Source: Sphingomonas psychrotolerans (lineage in GTDB: Bacteria; Pseudomonadota; Alphaproteobacteria; Sphingomonadales; Sphingomonadaceae). Taken from it: a stretch of 64,000 nt of DNA. The translations under genes and the position numbers were made by a program. This document shows, in pieces, positions 28,677 through 36,997 of this stretch (its first letter is position 1; every line of letters begins with the position of its first letter). Location: positions 3,541,501 through 3,605,500 of the forward strand of contig NZ_CP024923.1 of NCBI RefSeq assembly GCF_002796605.1, in the 5' to 3' direction. The notes below the pieces were generated by a model, which saw nothing but the letters and a program-made list of their open reading frames with translations, was not told where the DNA came from and searched no databases.

Positions 28677-30824
28677 TTAGAATCGCAGGTCCCAGCCGAG
28701 GGTAAAGTTGCGGCCCCGGCCCGCGAAATAATGGAGGTTGTCGGTGGGGCGAACCGTGTCGGAATAGTAGTCGATGTAGAAGGTGTCGAAGAGGTTCTGG
28801 GCGCTGAGCGTCAGGCCGCCGAAGCCGGTTTGGTAGCGGATGCTGGCGTCGGTGACGTTGTAGCCGCGGAAGTCGAGGATGCGGGCGAGGCCGTCGTAAC
28901 GGCGCGACAGATAAAATTGAGTCTGTACGCGCGCCGAGACCGGGCCGGCGGCATAGATGGCGGCGAGGTTGAACCGGTCGGGCGAGATATTGGCGCCGTC
29001 GAGGTCCTGATCGACCTTGCCGTCGCTGTTCGAATCGGTGCGGCCGATCAAGTGCGCATAGCCGGTAGACACGCTGAGCCCGGGAAGCGGCGTGCGGACC
29101 GCGAGGCTGAGCTCGAGGCCCTGGATCTCGACGCGCTGGCGCTGGACTTCGTACGAGCCGCCGATCAGCACGAGCAGCGAGCCCTCATCGCTGCTCGACC
29201 AGAAATAGGTGGCGCTGGCGTCCAGCGGGCCGCGCTTCACCTCGACTCCGATCTCGCGATTGTTGGACACGATCGGCGTCAGATCGAGATAATCGTCGAG
29301 ATCGACGCCGTCGCGATTGATCGCGCGGGCGATGCGGCCGACATCGGGGACGGTATAGCCCTCGGCGTAGCTGGCATAAGCGCGGAGGCCGGCGAGCGGC
29401 TCGACGATCACGCCGCCGTTGAACAAGGTGTCGCTGAATTTGGGACTGCCGCCCGAGACGAAATGGCCGCCGGCATAGGAAGCCAGGGTGGTGTAATCGT
29501 CGATGGTGATCTCGACGCTCTCGTGGCGCACGCCGCCGGCGAGGCGCAATTTCTTGTCGAACAGCGCCAGATTGGCCTGCGCGAACGGCGCGAGGCTACG
29601 GAACTCGGCGGGCGGCACCCAGATCCGGTCGGTGGCGATCAGGCGCTGCTCGGTCTTGTCGAACAGCGCATCGAAGCCGACCGTGGCGGTGAGCGCCTCG
29701 AAGCCCGGGATCGCGCGCTCGTAGCTCAATTTGCCGCCGAATTTGCGCGAGCGATTCTGCGACTGATCGAACAAGGTGCCGACCGGCGCGATCCGCGCGT
29801 CCTGGAACGTGGCGATCGGCGCGATTTCGCCGCCATAGGTGTCACGCGAACGATTGTAGAAGAGCTGGCTGACCAGATTGCCGCCCCATAAAGACGAATC
29901 GGTGAGCGACAGCGCCACGCTCTCGGTACGGTTGGTCGCCGGCACGCCCGGCGGCGTGCCGCGCACCGAGCCGGTCGGCAAGTCGATCCGGTAATTGCCG
30001 GCGACCGCGACATAATCGCCGTCGCCCTTCAGCTCGAAGCGGCTGGCGGTGAGATCGAGCCGCATCGTGTCGCTGACTGCAAAACCGAGCCGGGCGAACA
30101 ACGACCAGCTCTGCGAATCCTGCGTCTCGCCCTGAGTCAGATCGGTGCCGACGCGGTGGCCCGCGCCGTCGTAAAAGGCGCCGCGCTTCTCATACGCGCC
30201 GCCGATCGTCGCGTCGAAGCGGCCCGCGCGCCACGCGAGCAAACCGGCGACCTTGCCGCCCATTCCGTCGCCGTGGAAGCCGGTATCGGCATTGCCCTGC
30301 ACCAGCGCGCGGCCGCTCAGCCCCTCGGCACCGGGCGGGGCGACGGTGACCTGATTGACGATGCCGCCGGTGCCGCCGATCCCCTGCAGCGCGTTCGATC
30401 CGTAGATCAATTCGACTCGATCGATGAAGAAGGGATCGATGGTGAAGCCGTCGCGGGCGCCGTCGCGCAGCGGGGTGGTCTGCGGGATGCCATTGATCGC
30501 GTAGAGCGGCGAGCGGCCGCGCAGCGTCTCGCCCGCGCCCGACAGTTTCTGGCGGGTCGGCGAGAAGCTGGGAGTGAGATTGGCGACCGCGTCGACCACC
30601 GAGCCGGCGATCGACACTTGCTGGCCGAGCGCCGCCCGATCGATCACGTCGATGGTGAGCGGCAGCGCATTGGCGGGCAGGATGGTGCGCGCGCCGGTGA
30701 CGATGATCTCGCCCTGGTCTTCAGCCTGCGTCTCCGCCGGTGCTTCGGGCGCCTGTTGCGCCAGCGCCGGCGCAGCGAGCGCGAGCGAAGAGACGGCGAG
30801 AAGCGAACGGACCCGGATGCGCAT
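28677..30824 (-). CDS. TonB-dependent outer-membrane receptor
   Basis: 715 residues. Signal peptide (VRSLLAVSSLALAAPALAQQ), a TonB-box-like start DQGEIIVTGAR, plug domain to about 160 with GETLRGRSPLYAINGIPQ and VELIYGSNALQGIGGTGGIVN, then a 22-strand barrel ending LHYFAGRGRNFTLGWDLRF with the terminal Phe typical of outer-membrane proteins. Substrate likely a ferric siderophore given the adjacent PepSY protein. No plug-FecR signalling domain is visible. Confidence 0.95.
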   Translation of the reverse strand: MRIRVRSLLAVSSLALAAPALAQQAPEAPAETQAEDQGEIIVTGARTILPANALPLTIDVIDRAALGQQVSIAGSVVDAVANLTPSFSPTRQKLSGAGETLRGRSPLYAINGIPQTTPLRDGARDGFTIDPFFIDRVELIYGSNALQGIGGTGGIVNQVTVAPPGAEGLSGRALVQGNADTGFHGDGMGGKVAGLLAWRAGRFDATIGGAYEKRGAFYDGAGHRVGTDLTQGETQDSQSWSLFARLGFAVSDTMRLDLTASRFELKGDGDYVAVAGNYRIDLPTGSVRGTPPGVPATNRTESVALSLTDSSLWGGNLVSQLFYNRSRDTYGGEIAPIATFQDARIAPVGTLFDQSQNRSRKFGGKLSYERAIPGFEALTATVGFDALFDKTEQRLIATDRIWVPPAEFRSLAPFAQANLALFDKKLRLAGGVRHESVEITIDDYTTLASYAGGHFVSGGSPKFSDTLFNGGVIVEPLAGLRAYASYAEGYTVPDVGRIARAINRDGVDLDDYLDLTPIVSNNREIGVEVKRGPLDASATYFWSSSDEGSLLVLIGGSYEVQRQRVEIQGLELSLAVRTPLPGLSVSTGYAHLIGRTDSNSDGKVDQDLDGANISPDRFNLAAIYAAGPVSARVQTQFYLSRRYDGLARILDFRGYNVTDASIRYQTGFGGLTLSAQNLFDTFYIDYYSDTVRPTDNLHYFAGRGRNFTLGWDLRF

Positions 30825-30868
30825 GATTACCCCTGTAGAAGCGGCGCGGCGCTAGCGCGCGGCGGGGC

Positions 30869-30888
30869 TTATTGCAAGTAAGTATCAA
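30869..30888. promoter_or_regulatory. AT-rich site upstream of the TonB receptor, weak iron-box candidate
   Basis: An AT-rich segment (TTATTGCAAGTAAGTATCAA) in otherwise GC-rich DNA lies 44 bp upstream of the receptor start. It has a partial GATA/TGCAA inverted character that loosely resembles Fur-type operators. Evidence is only position and composition. Confidence 0.25.
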
Positions 30889-30908
30889 TGGCAGTCGGGT
30901 CGGGCGTC

Positions 30909-31253
30909 TCAGCGCGAGGGGCGGCACCAACGGATCGCGGCGGCGATCGCCAGAACGGCGAGGATCGCGCCGGTATCGGCGAGCCAGTCGCGCCAGTCGG
31001 AACTGCGATGGAGCGCGGGGATCGCCTGGACCAGTTCGATCAGCACGCCGAAACCGGACAAGGCGAGGAGCAGGCGAAGCCATGTTGCCGCAGGCCATGC
31101 GGCGATTGCGAGTCCGGTGAGCACGGTGAAGGCGAGGATATGCTGGATCTTGTCGGTCGGCTGGCCGGGGAGCTGCGGCGGATGCGGCAGCACCGCCATC
31201 ACGAAGGTGAAAAGGAGGGCTGCCCAGAGAACGAGGCGGAGCGATCGATGCAT
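30909..31253 (-). CDS. VanZ-like small membrane protein
   Basis: 114 residues with four membrane helices. Family features: HPPQLPGQPTDKIQHILAFTVLT and GFGVLIELVQAIPALHRSSDWRDWLADTGAI, the conserved D-K-x-x-H and E-x-x-Q blocks of VanZ-like proteins. Function outside teicoplanin resistance is not known. Divergent from the GTA-like cluster. Confidence 0.85.
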   Translation of the reverse strand: MHRSLRLVLWAALLFTFVMAVLPHPPQLPGQPTDKIQHILAFTVLTGLAIAAWPAATWLRLLLALSGFGVLIELVQAIPALHRSSDWRDWLADTGAILAVLAIAAAIRWCRPSR

Positions 31254-31354
31254 CGTGGACGCATGCCATTGGAATGCATGGAAGGGCAACCGCCGTCGGG
31301 AAGAGCGGCAAGACGAAAACGCTCACATCAAATAACCATATAGGCACAAAACAC

Positions 31355-31384
31355 TTGACATCGTAACGCTGATCAGGTACCAAT
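31355..31384 (+). promoter_or_regulatory. Candidate sigma-70 promoter of the GTA-like cluster
   Basis: TTGACA at 31355-31360, a 17-bp spacer, then TACCAAT at 31378-31384. It lies in an AT-richer stretch about 100 bp before the first cluster gene. The -35 is perfect; the -10 is poor. Confidence 0.35.
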
Positions 31385-31482
31385 CAGGAACGCTGAAGAA
31401 TTGCGAGTCGGGGTCTTCGGGCCTCTCCTGAGCCGGATGCACCGAGTGCGTCCGGCCTTTCTGTTGCGCGGGAGTGCGACTG

Positions 31483-31995
31483 TTGGACAAAATCATCACC
31501 TTTTGCGAAAAAACCGGGCAGCGGCAGAAGCGCCGGGCGCGCGCCAAAGCCTTTACCGGGCCGAAGCGTCAGCGATTCCTCGACGCACTCGCGCTGACCT
31601 GCAACGTCGAGGCATCCGCCGCGCATGCGGGGGTGCATCGCGTCACGCCTTATACCTGCCGAAGGCGGGATCCGCATTTTGCCAGGCAATGGCAGGAGGC
31701 GCTGACCGCCGGATATGATCGGCTCGAGGCGCTGGTGCTCGAACACGGCGGCGCGGGCGTCGCGCTCGAGCCGGCGGATCCGTATCGCGCCGGGGAGGAA
31801 GGCGCCGCGCCGCCGCCCTTCGACTTCGACAAGGCGCTCCGGATACTCGCTTTGTATCGCAGCCAGCGCCATGGCCAGGCCGGGCGCCGCCCCGGAGCCG
31901 CGCGTCGGCGCGCGACCCGCGAAGAGACCAATGCCGTTTTGATCAAGGCGATTGCCGCGGCGAAGAAGCGCCTGGGTCTGTCCGATGACGCCTGA
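31483..31995 (+). CDS. GTA gp1-like protein, probable small terminase subunit
   Basis: About 170 residues from a TTG start (LDKIITFCEKTGQRQKRRAR, with GCGGGAG eight bases upstream). Residues 30-75 hold a helix-turn-helix-like segment (FLDALALTCNVEASAAHAGV) as in phage small terminases; the basic C-terminus (RRRATREETNAVLIKAIAAAKKR) may bind DNA or TerL. It precedes the large terminase with an 11-bp overlap, the position of g1 in RcGTA. Identity rests on position and the HTH; sequence similarity to characterised TerS is weak. Confidence 0.7.
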   Translation: MDKIITFCEKTGQRQKRRARAKAFTGPKRQRFLDALALTCNVEASAAHAGVHRVTPYTCRRRDPHFARQWQEALTAGYDRLEALVLEHGGAGVALEPADPYRAGEEGAAPPPFDFDKALRILALYRSQRHGQAGRRPGAARRRATREETNAVLIKAIAAAKKRLGLSDDA

Positions 31996-33319
31996 CCCGG
32001 CGGCCGCCGAAGACATGGCGCTGCTGCGCGCGCTGGCCGCGCTCCCCTTGCGGGAGTGGCCCCGCGTGCTGGCGCGGCTGAACGAAGCGCAAAGCGTCGA
32101 ACTGGTCGAACGCTTTCCGATCTGGGCGCATAACGGGCAGCTCGATCCGGGCGGGGACCCGCTGGTCTGGCTGATCATGGCCGGACGCGGCTTCGGCAAG
32201 ACCCGGGCGGGCGCCGAATGGCTGAGCGCGCTGGCGCGGCAATGCGAGGATGGCCGCTTCGCACTGGTGGGGGCGACGCGCGACGACGTGCGCCGGGTGA
32301 TGGTCGAGGGGCCGAGCGGGTTGCTCGCCGTCGCCCGCGAAGACGAGGCGATCGTCTGGACGCGCGACCGGGGCGAAGTCCGTTTCGCCTCGGGTGCGAT
32401 TGCGTTCGCCTATTCGGCCGAGGCTGCCGAAGCGCTGCGCGGACCCGAGCATCACGCAGCGTGGTGCGACGAGATCGGCAAATGGGGACGCGGCGGGGAT
32501 GCCGCATGGGACAATCTGATGTTCGGTCTGCGGCTGGCGACGCGGCCGCGCGTGCTGGTGACGACGACACCGAAGCCAACCGCACTGGTTCGTCGGGTGC
32601 AGCGGCTCGCGAACAAGGACGAAGCTTCGATCCGGGGCCGGACGGCCGACAATCCGAACCTGCCCGCGGACTTCGTCGCGGCGATGCTGGCGACCTATGC
32701 CGGGACGCGGCTGGCGCGACAGGAACTGGACGGCGAATTGCTCGAGGACGTCGCCGGGGCGCTATGGACCCGGCGGCTGATCGAGCGCGCGCGGATTTCG
32801 GCGGCGCCCGAGCTGGTGCGCGTGGTGGTGGGCGTCGACCCGCCGGCGAGCGCCGAGGGGGACGCTTGCGGGATCGTCGCGGTCGGGCTGGGGCGCGATG
32901 GGTGCGGCTATGTGCTCGAAGACGCGACCGTCGCCGGTGCCTCGCCCGAGGGCTGGGCACGCGCGGTGGTGGCGTGCGCGGCGCGGCACGCGGCGGACCG
33001 GGTGGTGGCCGAGAAGAACCAGGGCGGCGACATGGTGGCGAGCGTGCTGCGCGGGGCGGACAGCGGATTGCCGGTGCGGCTGGTCCACGCCTCCCGCGGC
33101 AAGAGCGCCCGCGCCGAGCCGGTGGCGATGCTCTACGAGGCAGGCAAAGCACGGCATGCCGGGGCGTTCCCCGAGCTGGAGGATGAATTGTGCGGGCTGC
33201 AGGCGGGCGGCGGCTATGAAGGGCCGGGGCGTTCACCCGACCGTGCCGATGCCCTGGTTTGGGCGATGACCGAATTGATGCTGGGCAAGCGGGGTGCGGC
33301 GCGGGTTACGGTGATGTGA
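31985..33319 (+). CDS. Large terminase subunit (GTA TerL, gp2)
   Basis: 444 residues. DNA-packaging ATPase and nuclease. Walker A-like AGRGFGKT at 66-73, Walker B acid in WCDE (about 160-163), motif III TTTPKP at 193-198. The C-terminal RNase H-like nuclease has acidic residues D285 (VGVDPPAS), E343 (AEKNQGGDM) and D422 (DRADALVWAM). Intact and full length for alphaproteobacterial GTA terminases. Normally the portal gene follows at once; here 2.3 kb of other genes intervene. Confidence 0.94.
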   Translation: MTPDPAAAEDMALLRALAALPLREWPRVLARLNEAQSVELVERFPIWAHNGQLDPGGDPLVWLIMAGRGFGKTRAGAEWLSALARQCEDGRFALVGATRDDVRRVMVEGPSGLLAVAREDEAIVWTRDRGEVRFASGAIAFAYSAEAAEALRGPEHHAAWCDEIGKWGRGGDAAWDNLMFGLRLATRPRVLVTTTPKPTALVRRVQRLANKDEASIRGRTADNPNLPADFVAAMLATYAGTRLARQELDGELLEDVAGALWTRRLIERARISAAPELVRVVVGVDPPASAEGDACGIVAVGLGRDGCGYVLEDATVAGASPEGWARAVVACAARHAADRVVAEKNQGGDMVASVLRGADSGLPVRLVHASRGKSARAEPVAMLYEAGKARHAGAFPELEDELCGLQAGGGYEGPGRSPDRADALVWAMTELMLGKRGAARVTVM

Positions 33320-33424
33320 GCCGGACTGGCGCAGCGGGCGCGGCAATCGATCCAGGGCGGTTTATGAAGCAGCCTCCTGGAAACCGAATACGTAATAGCT
33401 ACCGTCTCGGATCGAACCTTTGGA

Positions 33425-33454
33425 AATGTCCGCGACGACCCAAACGCGGACATT
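33425..33454. terminator. Hairpin after the terminase gene
   Basis: A perfect 10-bp stem, AATGTCCGCG with CGCGGACATT, and a 10-nt loop lies between the stops of terL and the convergent avidin-like gene. No U-tract follows on either strand, so it could be a weak bidirectional terminator or a decay block. Confidence 0.4.
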
Positions 33455-33493
33455 CCGGATCAACTCGTCAGATCGCCGGGTTAGCGAAGAATT

Positions 33494-33934
33494 TTAAGGA
33501 ACTGCGGTGAAGGTATCGGCGCCGACCAACACGTGCTCGAATGGAAAAGCAGTTTTCGGTCTCGCGAGATGCCAAACCGTCCTGATGACGGATCTGCCTG
33601 CTACCTCCCGGCACGTTCCGGCCCACGCGGTTGCGCTCCCATAGGGAGTCCACCGGACGGTGAAGGTCAGCACAGGCACCACATCCTTCGTCGGATCGGG
33701 TGCAGTGGTATTCAGCCAACCAATCAGATTGAATGTCTCTCCAGCTGTTCCCGAAGGCGAAGAGTAGGTGCCCTCGATGCGCCCGGTGGCCGCGTCTACT
33801 GATGTGATTGTCATAGTGGATTGGAGCTCGTTGCTCCATCTCCCTACAAGATTTGTACAGCTTCCTGCCGCCCAAGCTGGTTGCACTGCAATAGCGGTCA
33901 CGATCACGCCAACTATCTTTAGATAATTTGTCAT
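33494..33934 (-). CDS. Secreted avidin/streptavidin-family biotin-binding protein
   Basis: 146 residues. Signal peptide 1-22 (cut after AWA). The mature part is a full avidin beta-barrel: GRWSNELQSTMTI, GTYSSPSG, LTFTVRW, GSATAWAGTC, RTVWHLARP and LVGADTFTAV. Biotin contacts known from avidin/streptavidin are kept: N35, L37, S39, Y57, S59, W95, S100, T102, W104, W121 and D140. Cysteines C26 and C108 match the avidin C4-C83 disulfide. The dimer-neighbour Trp (W110 avidin, W120 streptavidin) is Phe132 here. Strong Shine-Dalgarno (AGGAGGGG). It lies on the opposite strand inside the GTA-like cluster, in AT-richer DNA. Confidence 0.9.
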   Translation of the reverse strand: MTNYLKIVGVIVTAIAVQPAWAAGSCTNLVGRWSNELQSTMTITSVDAATGRIEGTYSSPSGTAGETFNLIGWLNTTAPDPTKDVVPVLTFTVRWTPYGSATAWAGTCREVAGRSVIRTVWHLARPKTAFPFEHVLVGADTFTAVP

Positions 33935-34448
33935 CTTCCCCTCCTGCCAGTCTCGCACATGCGGACTATATCGGAGTTTTCGAGATCTTGGTCTATAAAT
34001 TAATTCATAATAACATGCCGATGAGAAACCAAAATAATGCGGATAATCCGAGTTAAACGACTGATTTTCCTCTGATAGGGTAGAGCTCCTCTGTCCGAAC
34101 AAGGCTACCGTCCATCCAGAAAGTCAAGTCATCGCTTGTGTTTACCTGACCAATTTAACAGCGACGGCTGTCACGCTCCCTGTAACGCGAATGTGTTGGT
34201 TCGGGCATAATGGCCATCGGCAATCAACATGTGAGTGTGCATTGCCAATCTCGGTCACTCATGGCCCGGCTGACGGATGAGGACCCGCAAATTCCACGCG
34301 GGGGACGGATCGTTCTCCTCGTGCCAAGTCCAAGGTTAGCGCTACGCAAACTCAGCCACTGCCTTTGCGGGAGCGCTGGATGGTAACAATTAGATCGAGC
34401 AGCCGATCGGCGCTTGTGCGAACGCAGGCCAAAGCGGATAGCGACCGC
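33935..34448. other. AT-rich non-coding region between divergent insert genes
   Basis: About 510 bp without a convincing gene. The part near 33990-34080 is markedly AT-rich (runs such as ATAAATTAATTCATAATAA) against the GC-rich chromosome, consistent with acquired DNA and with promoters for the avidin-like gene (leftward) and the synthase-like gene (rightward). I see no tRNA, repeat or hairpin worth naming. Confidence 0.5.
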
Positions 34449-35117
34449 ATGGTACCACGTGAATTGATCGATACGGCGGACGTGCCCGGCGGCGAGCCGT
34501 TGCGGCTGTTCCGGCGCGGCAGCGACTATATGATCGTGCTCGAGCGCAACGAGCTGATGAACAGCCGGATGAGCGGATCGGAAGAAGCGCTTGCCGAAAT
34601 GACGATCGATCGGCTGCGAGTGCCGGCGCCGCATCTGCTGATCGGCGGATACGGCATGGGGTTTACCCTGCGCGCGGCATTGCGGCGACTGGACGGCGAT
34701 GCGCGGGTGACCGTCGCCGAACTGGTGCCGGGGATCATCGACTGGGCGCGCGGGCCGATGGCCGAATTGACGGCGGGATGCCTCGACGACCGGCGCGTGG
34801 AAGTGGTGCTCGACGATGTCGGCGCGATGATCCGGCACGGGCGCGGCGGCTATGACGCGATCCTGCTCGACGTCGACAACGGCCCCGACGGGCTGACCCG
34901 GCCGGGCAATGACGGGCTCTATTCGATGCGCGGACTGGCGGCGGCGCGGGCGGCGCTGCGGACCGGCGGGATATTGGCGGTGTGGTCGGCGGCGCCCGAC
35001 GCGGCATTCGTGCGGCGACTGAACGACGCCGGGTTCGCAGTCGAGGAAGTCGGCGTGAAGGCACGGAGCAACGGCAAGGGGCCGCGGCACGTGATCTGGT
35101 TCGCGACGAAGCGGTGA
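34449..35117 (+). CDS. Spermidine synthase-like Rossmann-fold protein
   Basis: 222 residues. The fold is SpeE-like: LLIGGYGMGFTLRAALRRL (nucleotide loop), RVTVAELVPGIIDWARGP (acidic strand end E), YDAILLDVDNGPDGL (motif around the catalytic Asp) and GGILAVWSAAPDAAFVRRL. It lacks the N-terminal beta-sheet domain of true spermidine synthases, so polyamine synthesis is uncertain; a methyltransferase-like role is possible. In-frame codons extend to 34365, so the start is uncertain. It lies between terminase and portal in the GTA-like cluster. Confidence 0.8.
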   Translation: MVPRELIDTADVPGGEPLRLFRRGSDYMIVLERNELMNSRMSGSEEALAEMTIDRLRVPAPHLLIGGYGMGFTLRAALRRLDGDARVTVAELVPGIIDWARGPMAELTAGCLDDRRVEVVLDDVGAMIRHGRGGYDAILLDVDNGPDGLTRPGNDGLYSMRGLAAARAALRTGGILAVWSAAPDAAFVRRLNDAGFAVEEVGVKARSNGKGPRHVIWFATKR

Positions 35118-35184
35118 GGTTGATGCGAGGGGGCGACGGCCTTCCACTCGATAGTCGACGCCGGCCCCGGCAGGAGGATCGGCC

Positions 35185-35454
35185 ATGATTGCGACGGCAC
35201 GCACCTTGGCGATCATGCTCGCGGCGCCCCCGCTGATGCTCCTTTTCTGGGCGCACCTCATACGACCGACTGTGTCCGGCCTGGATTTGCTGGCCATGTT
35301 TTTGGCTGGCGCCACCGGGTTGGCAGGCGCGGCGACCGGGCCCTGGTCTGGACAGACCAAGGCGTTGGTGGCGATCGTCTATATTGTGCTCGGCGTCGGC
35401 GCGATTCCATTTTGGACGCTGTTTGCAGTCTGTTCGACCGGGGATTGTCTCTAA
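35185..35454 (+). CDS. Small hypothetical membrane protein
   Basis: 89 residues with three hydrophobic segments (about 5-25, 35-55 and 62-82) and a Cys-containing end FAVCSTGDCL. Excellent Shine-Dalgarno AGGAGG eight bases upstream. No family recognised. It is part of the insert between terL and the portal gene, 67 bp after the synthase-like gene. Confidence 0.65.
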   Translation: MIATARTLAIMLAAPPLMLLFWAHLIRPTVSGLDLLAMFLAGATGLAGAATGPWSGQTKALVAIVYIVLGVGAIPFWTLFAVCSTGDCL

Positions 35455-35554
35455 CTCAGGGTGAGTGACGCCCCGGCGAGGCGTGCGGGTAGCGCGCGCC
35501 CGCGATGTTCAGTCATGCCGGGGACGACTATTGGTAGTTGGCGGACAAACGCCT

Positions 35555-35571
35555 TCTCCCCTTGCGGGAGA
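35555..35571. repeat. Palindromic repeat unit upstream of the portal gene
   Basis: TCTCCC-CTTGC-GGGAGA in a CCTTCTCCCCTTGCGGGAG context. It matches the arms of the composite repeats at 40287-40424 and 43100-43228. It lies in the otherwise empty 220 bp between the small membrane protein and the portal gene. Confidence 0.65.
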
Positions 35572-35674
35572 GGGAATGATTGGGCCGGTCATGCCCTGTG
35601 CCGAGAAGGGGCGCCGGGCAGCTGCCCATGACAGCGAAGGTTGCGCGAACGCGACTCTGATCCGGGAGACAGGC

Positions 35675-36784
35675 ATGAAATGGTTCGGACGTAAGTCGGC
35701 CGGGCGCGATGGCGCGCGGCCGGCGCTGGCGCAGGGCGGCAGCATCACCAGTCTCGGCGAATGGCCGCGCAGCTATGAGGCGCAGGTGCGCGAGGGCTAT
35801 TGCCACAATCCGGTGGCGCAGCGCGCAGTCAAACTGGTTAGCGAGAGCGTCGGATCGGCGCCGCTCGTCGCGAGCGATCCGGCATTGGCGGCGCTGGCGA
35901 CGGCGCGGTCGAGCGGGCAGGTGCTGACCGAGGCGCTGGCGGCGCAATTGCTGCTCCACGGCAATGCCTGGGTGCAGATCCTGACCGACAGCGAGGGCAT
36001 GGTGCGCGAGCTGTTCGCGCTGCGACCCGAGCGGATGACGGTCGAGGCCGATGCGAGCGGCTGGCCGGTGGCGTATCGTTATCGGGTGGGCGCGCATGTC
36101 AACCGGCTGACGGCGGAGGATGCGGCGGGGCGGCCGGCGGTGGCGCATATCCGGACGTTCAATCCGGTCGACGACCATTATGGGCTCGGCTGCCTCGGCG
36201 CGGCGGCGGGAGCGGTGGCGATCCACAATGCCGCGACGCGCTGGAACAAGGCGTTGCTCGACAATGCGGCGCGGCCCTCGGGCGCTCTGGTCTATGACGT
36301 CGGCGACGGCGGGGTGCTGAGCCCCGACCAGTTCGCGCGGGTGAAAGGCGAGCTCGAGGCGGGGTTTGCCGGTGCGGCGAACGCGGGGCGGCCGATGCTG
36401 CTCGAGGGTGGGCTAAAATGGCAGGCGATGAGCATGACGCCGGCCGATATGGATTTCGTCGGGCTGAAGGCGGCGGCGGCGCGCGAGATCGCGCTGGCGT
36501 TCGGGGTTCCGCCGATGCTGATGGGGCTGCCCGGCGACGCCGCCTACGCCAATTACCGCGAGGCCAACCGGGCCTTGTGGCGGCTGGCGATCCTGCCGAT
36601 CGCGGGCAACATCCTCGCGGGGCTGTCGCAGGCGTTGCGCGGCTGGTTCCCTGACGCGTCGCTGGCGATCGACCTCGACCAGGTGCCGGCGCTGGCCGAG
36701 GATCGCGAACGGCTGTGGCGCCAGGTGAGCGCGGCGGACTTTCTGAGCGACGACGAGAAACGGGCTATGGTCGGATTGTCGTGA
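35675..36784 (+). CDS. Phage portal protein, HK97 family (GTA gp3)
   Basis: 369 residues. Forms the dodecameric ring at the capsid vertex through which DNA enters. Conserved blocks: SYEAQVREGYCHNPVAQRAVKLVSE, LLLHGNAWVQIL, AHIRTFNPVDDHYGLG, AAREIALAFGVPPMLMGLPGDAAYANYREANRALWRLAILP. The ATG at 35675 gives MKWFGRKS, the standard start for alphaproteobacterial GTA portals. The sequence looks intact. Confidence 0.95.
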   Translation: MKWFGRKSAGRDGARPALAQGGSITSLGEWPRSYEAQVREGYCHNPVAQRAVKLVSESVGSAPLVASDPALAALATARSSGQVLTEALAAQLLLHGNAWVQILTDSEGMVRELFALRPERMTVEADASGWPVAYRYRVGAHVNRLTAEDAAGRPAVAHIRTFNPVDDHYGLGCLGAAAGAVAIHNAATRWNKALLDNAARPSGALVYDVGDGGVLSPDQFARVKGELEAGFAGAANAGRPMLLEGGLKWQAMSMTPADMDFVGLKAAAAREIALAFGVPPMLMGLPGDAAYANYREANRALWRLAILPIAGNILAGLSQALRGWFPDASLAIDLDQVPALAEDRERLWRQVSAADFLSDDEKRAMVGLS

Positions 36785-36938
36785 CCTGAAGCTCGCAGAT
36801 GCGGGTCCCGGCGTTCCAGAGGCCGCCTGCGTCCAGACATTTGTCGACCAGAATATAATCCGACCACCAGAGCCACGCGAGCAGCGCGGCGAGCGCGACG
36901 GTCAACAGAACGAGCAGCGGAAAGAGCAGGCGGCGCAT
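36765..36938 (-). CDS. 57-residue single-span membrane protein, antisense in the cluster
   Basis: Reads MRRLLFPLLVLLTVALAALL, then AWLWWSDYILVDKCLDAGG, then LWNAGTRICELQVTTIRP. One N-terminal membrane helix and two cysteines in a C-L-D-A-G-G-x-W ... C pattern that looks like a small folded periplasmic loop. Its 3' end overlaps the portal gene by 20 bp on the other strand. Coding is supported by a clean start-to-stop frame and motif-like sequence; the Shine-Dalgarno is weak. Function unknown. Confidence 0.55.
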   Translation of the reverse strand: MRRLLFPLLVLLTVALAALLAWLWWSDYILVDKCLDAGGLWNAGTRICELQVTTIRP

Positions 36939-36997
36939 GGGTGCTGCCTAAGCGCTGCCGCGCGGGCGGGCAAATCCGGGGGATCGAGGAGAGTAGG

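Noticed and set aside
28155..29891. 578-codon open frame on the plus strand
   Set aside because: Shadow of the TonB-dependent receptor.
33425..33454. Integron or transposon end for the hairpin next to the avidin-like gene
   Set aside because: No matching repeat was seen on the other side of the insert and no recombinase is present; a simple hairpin is enough.
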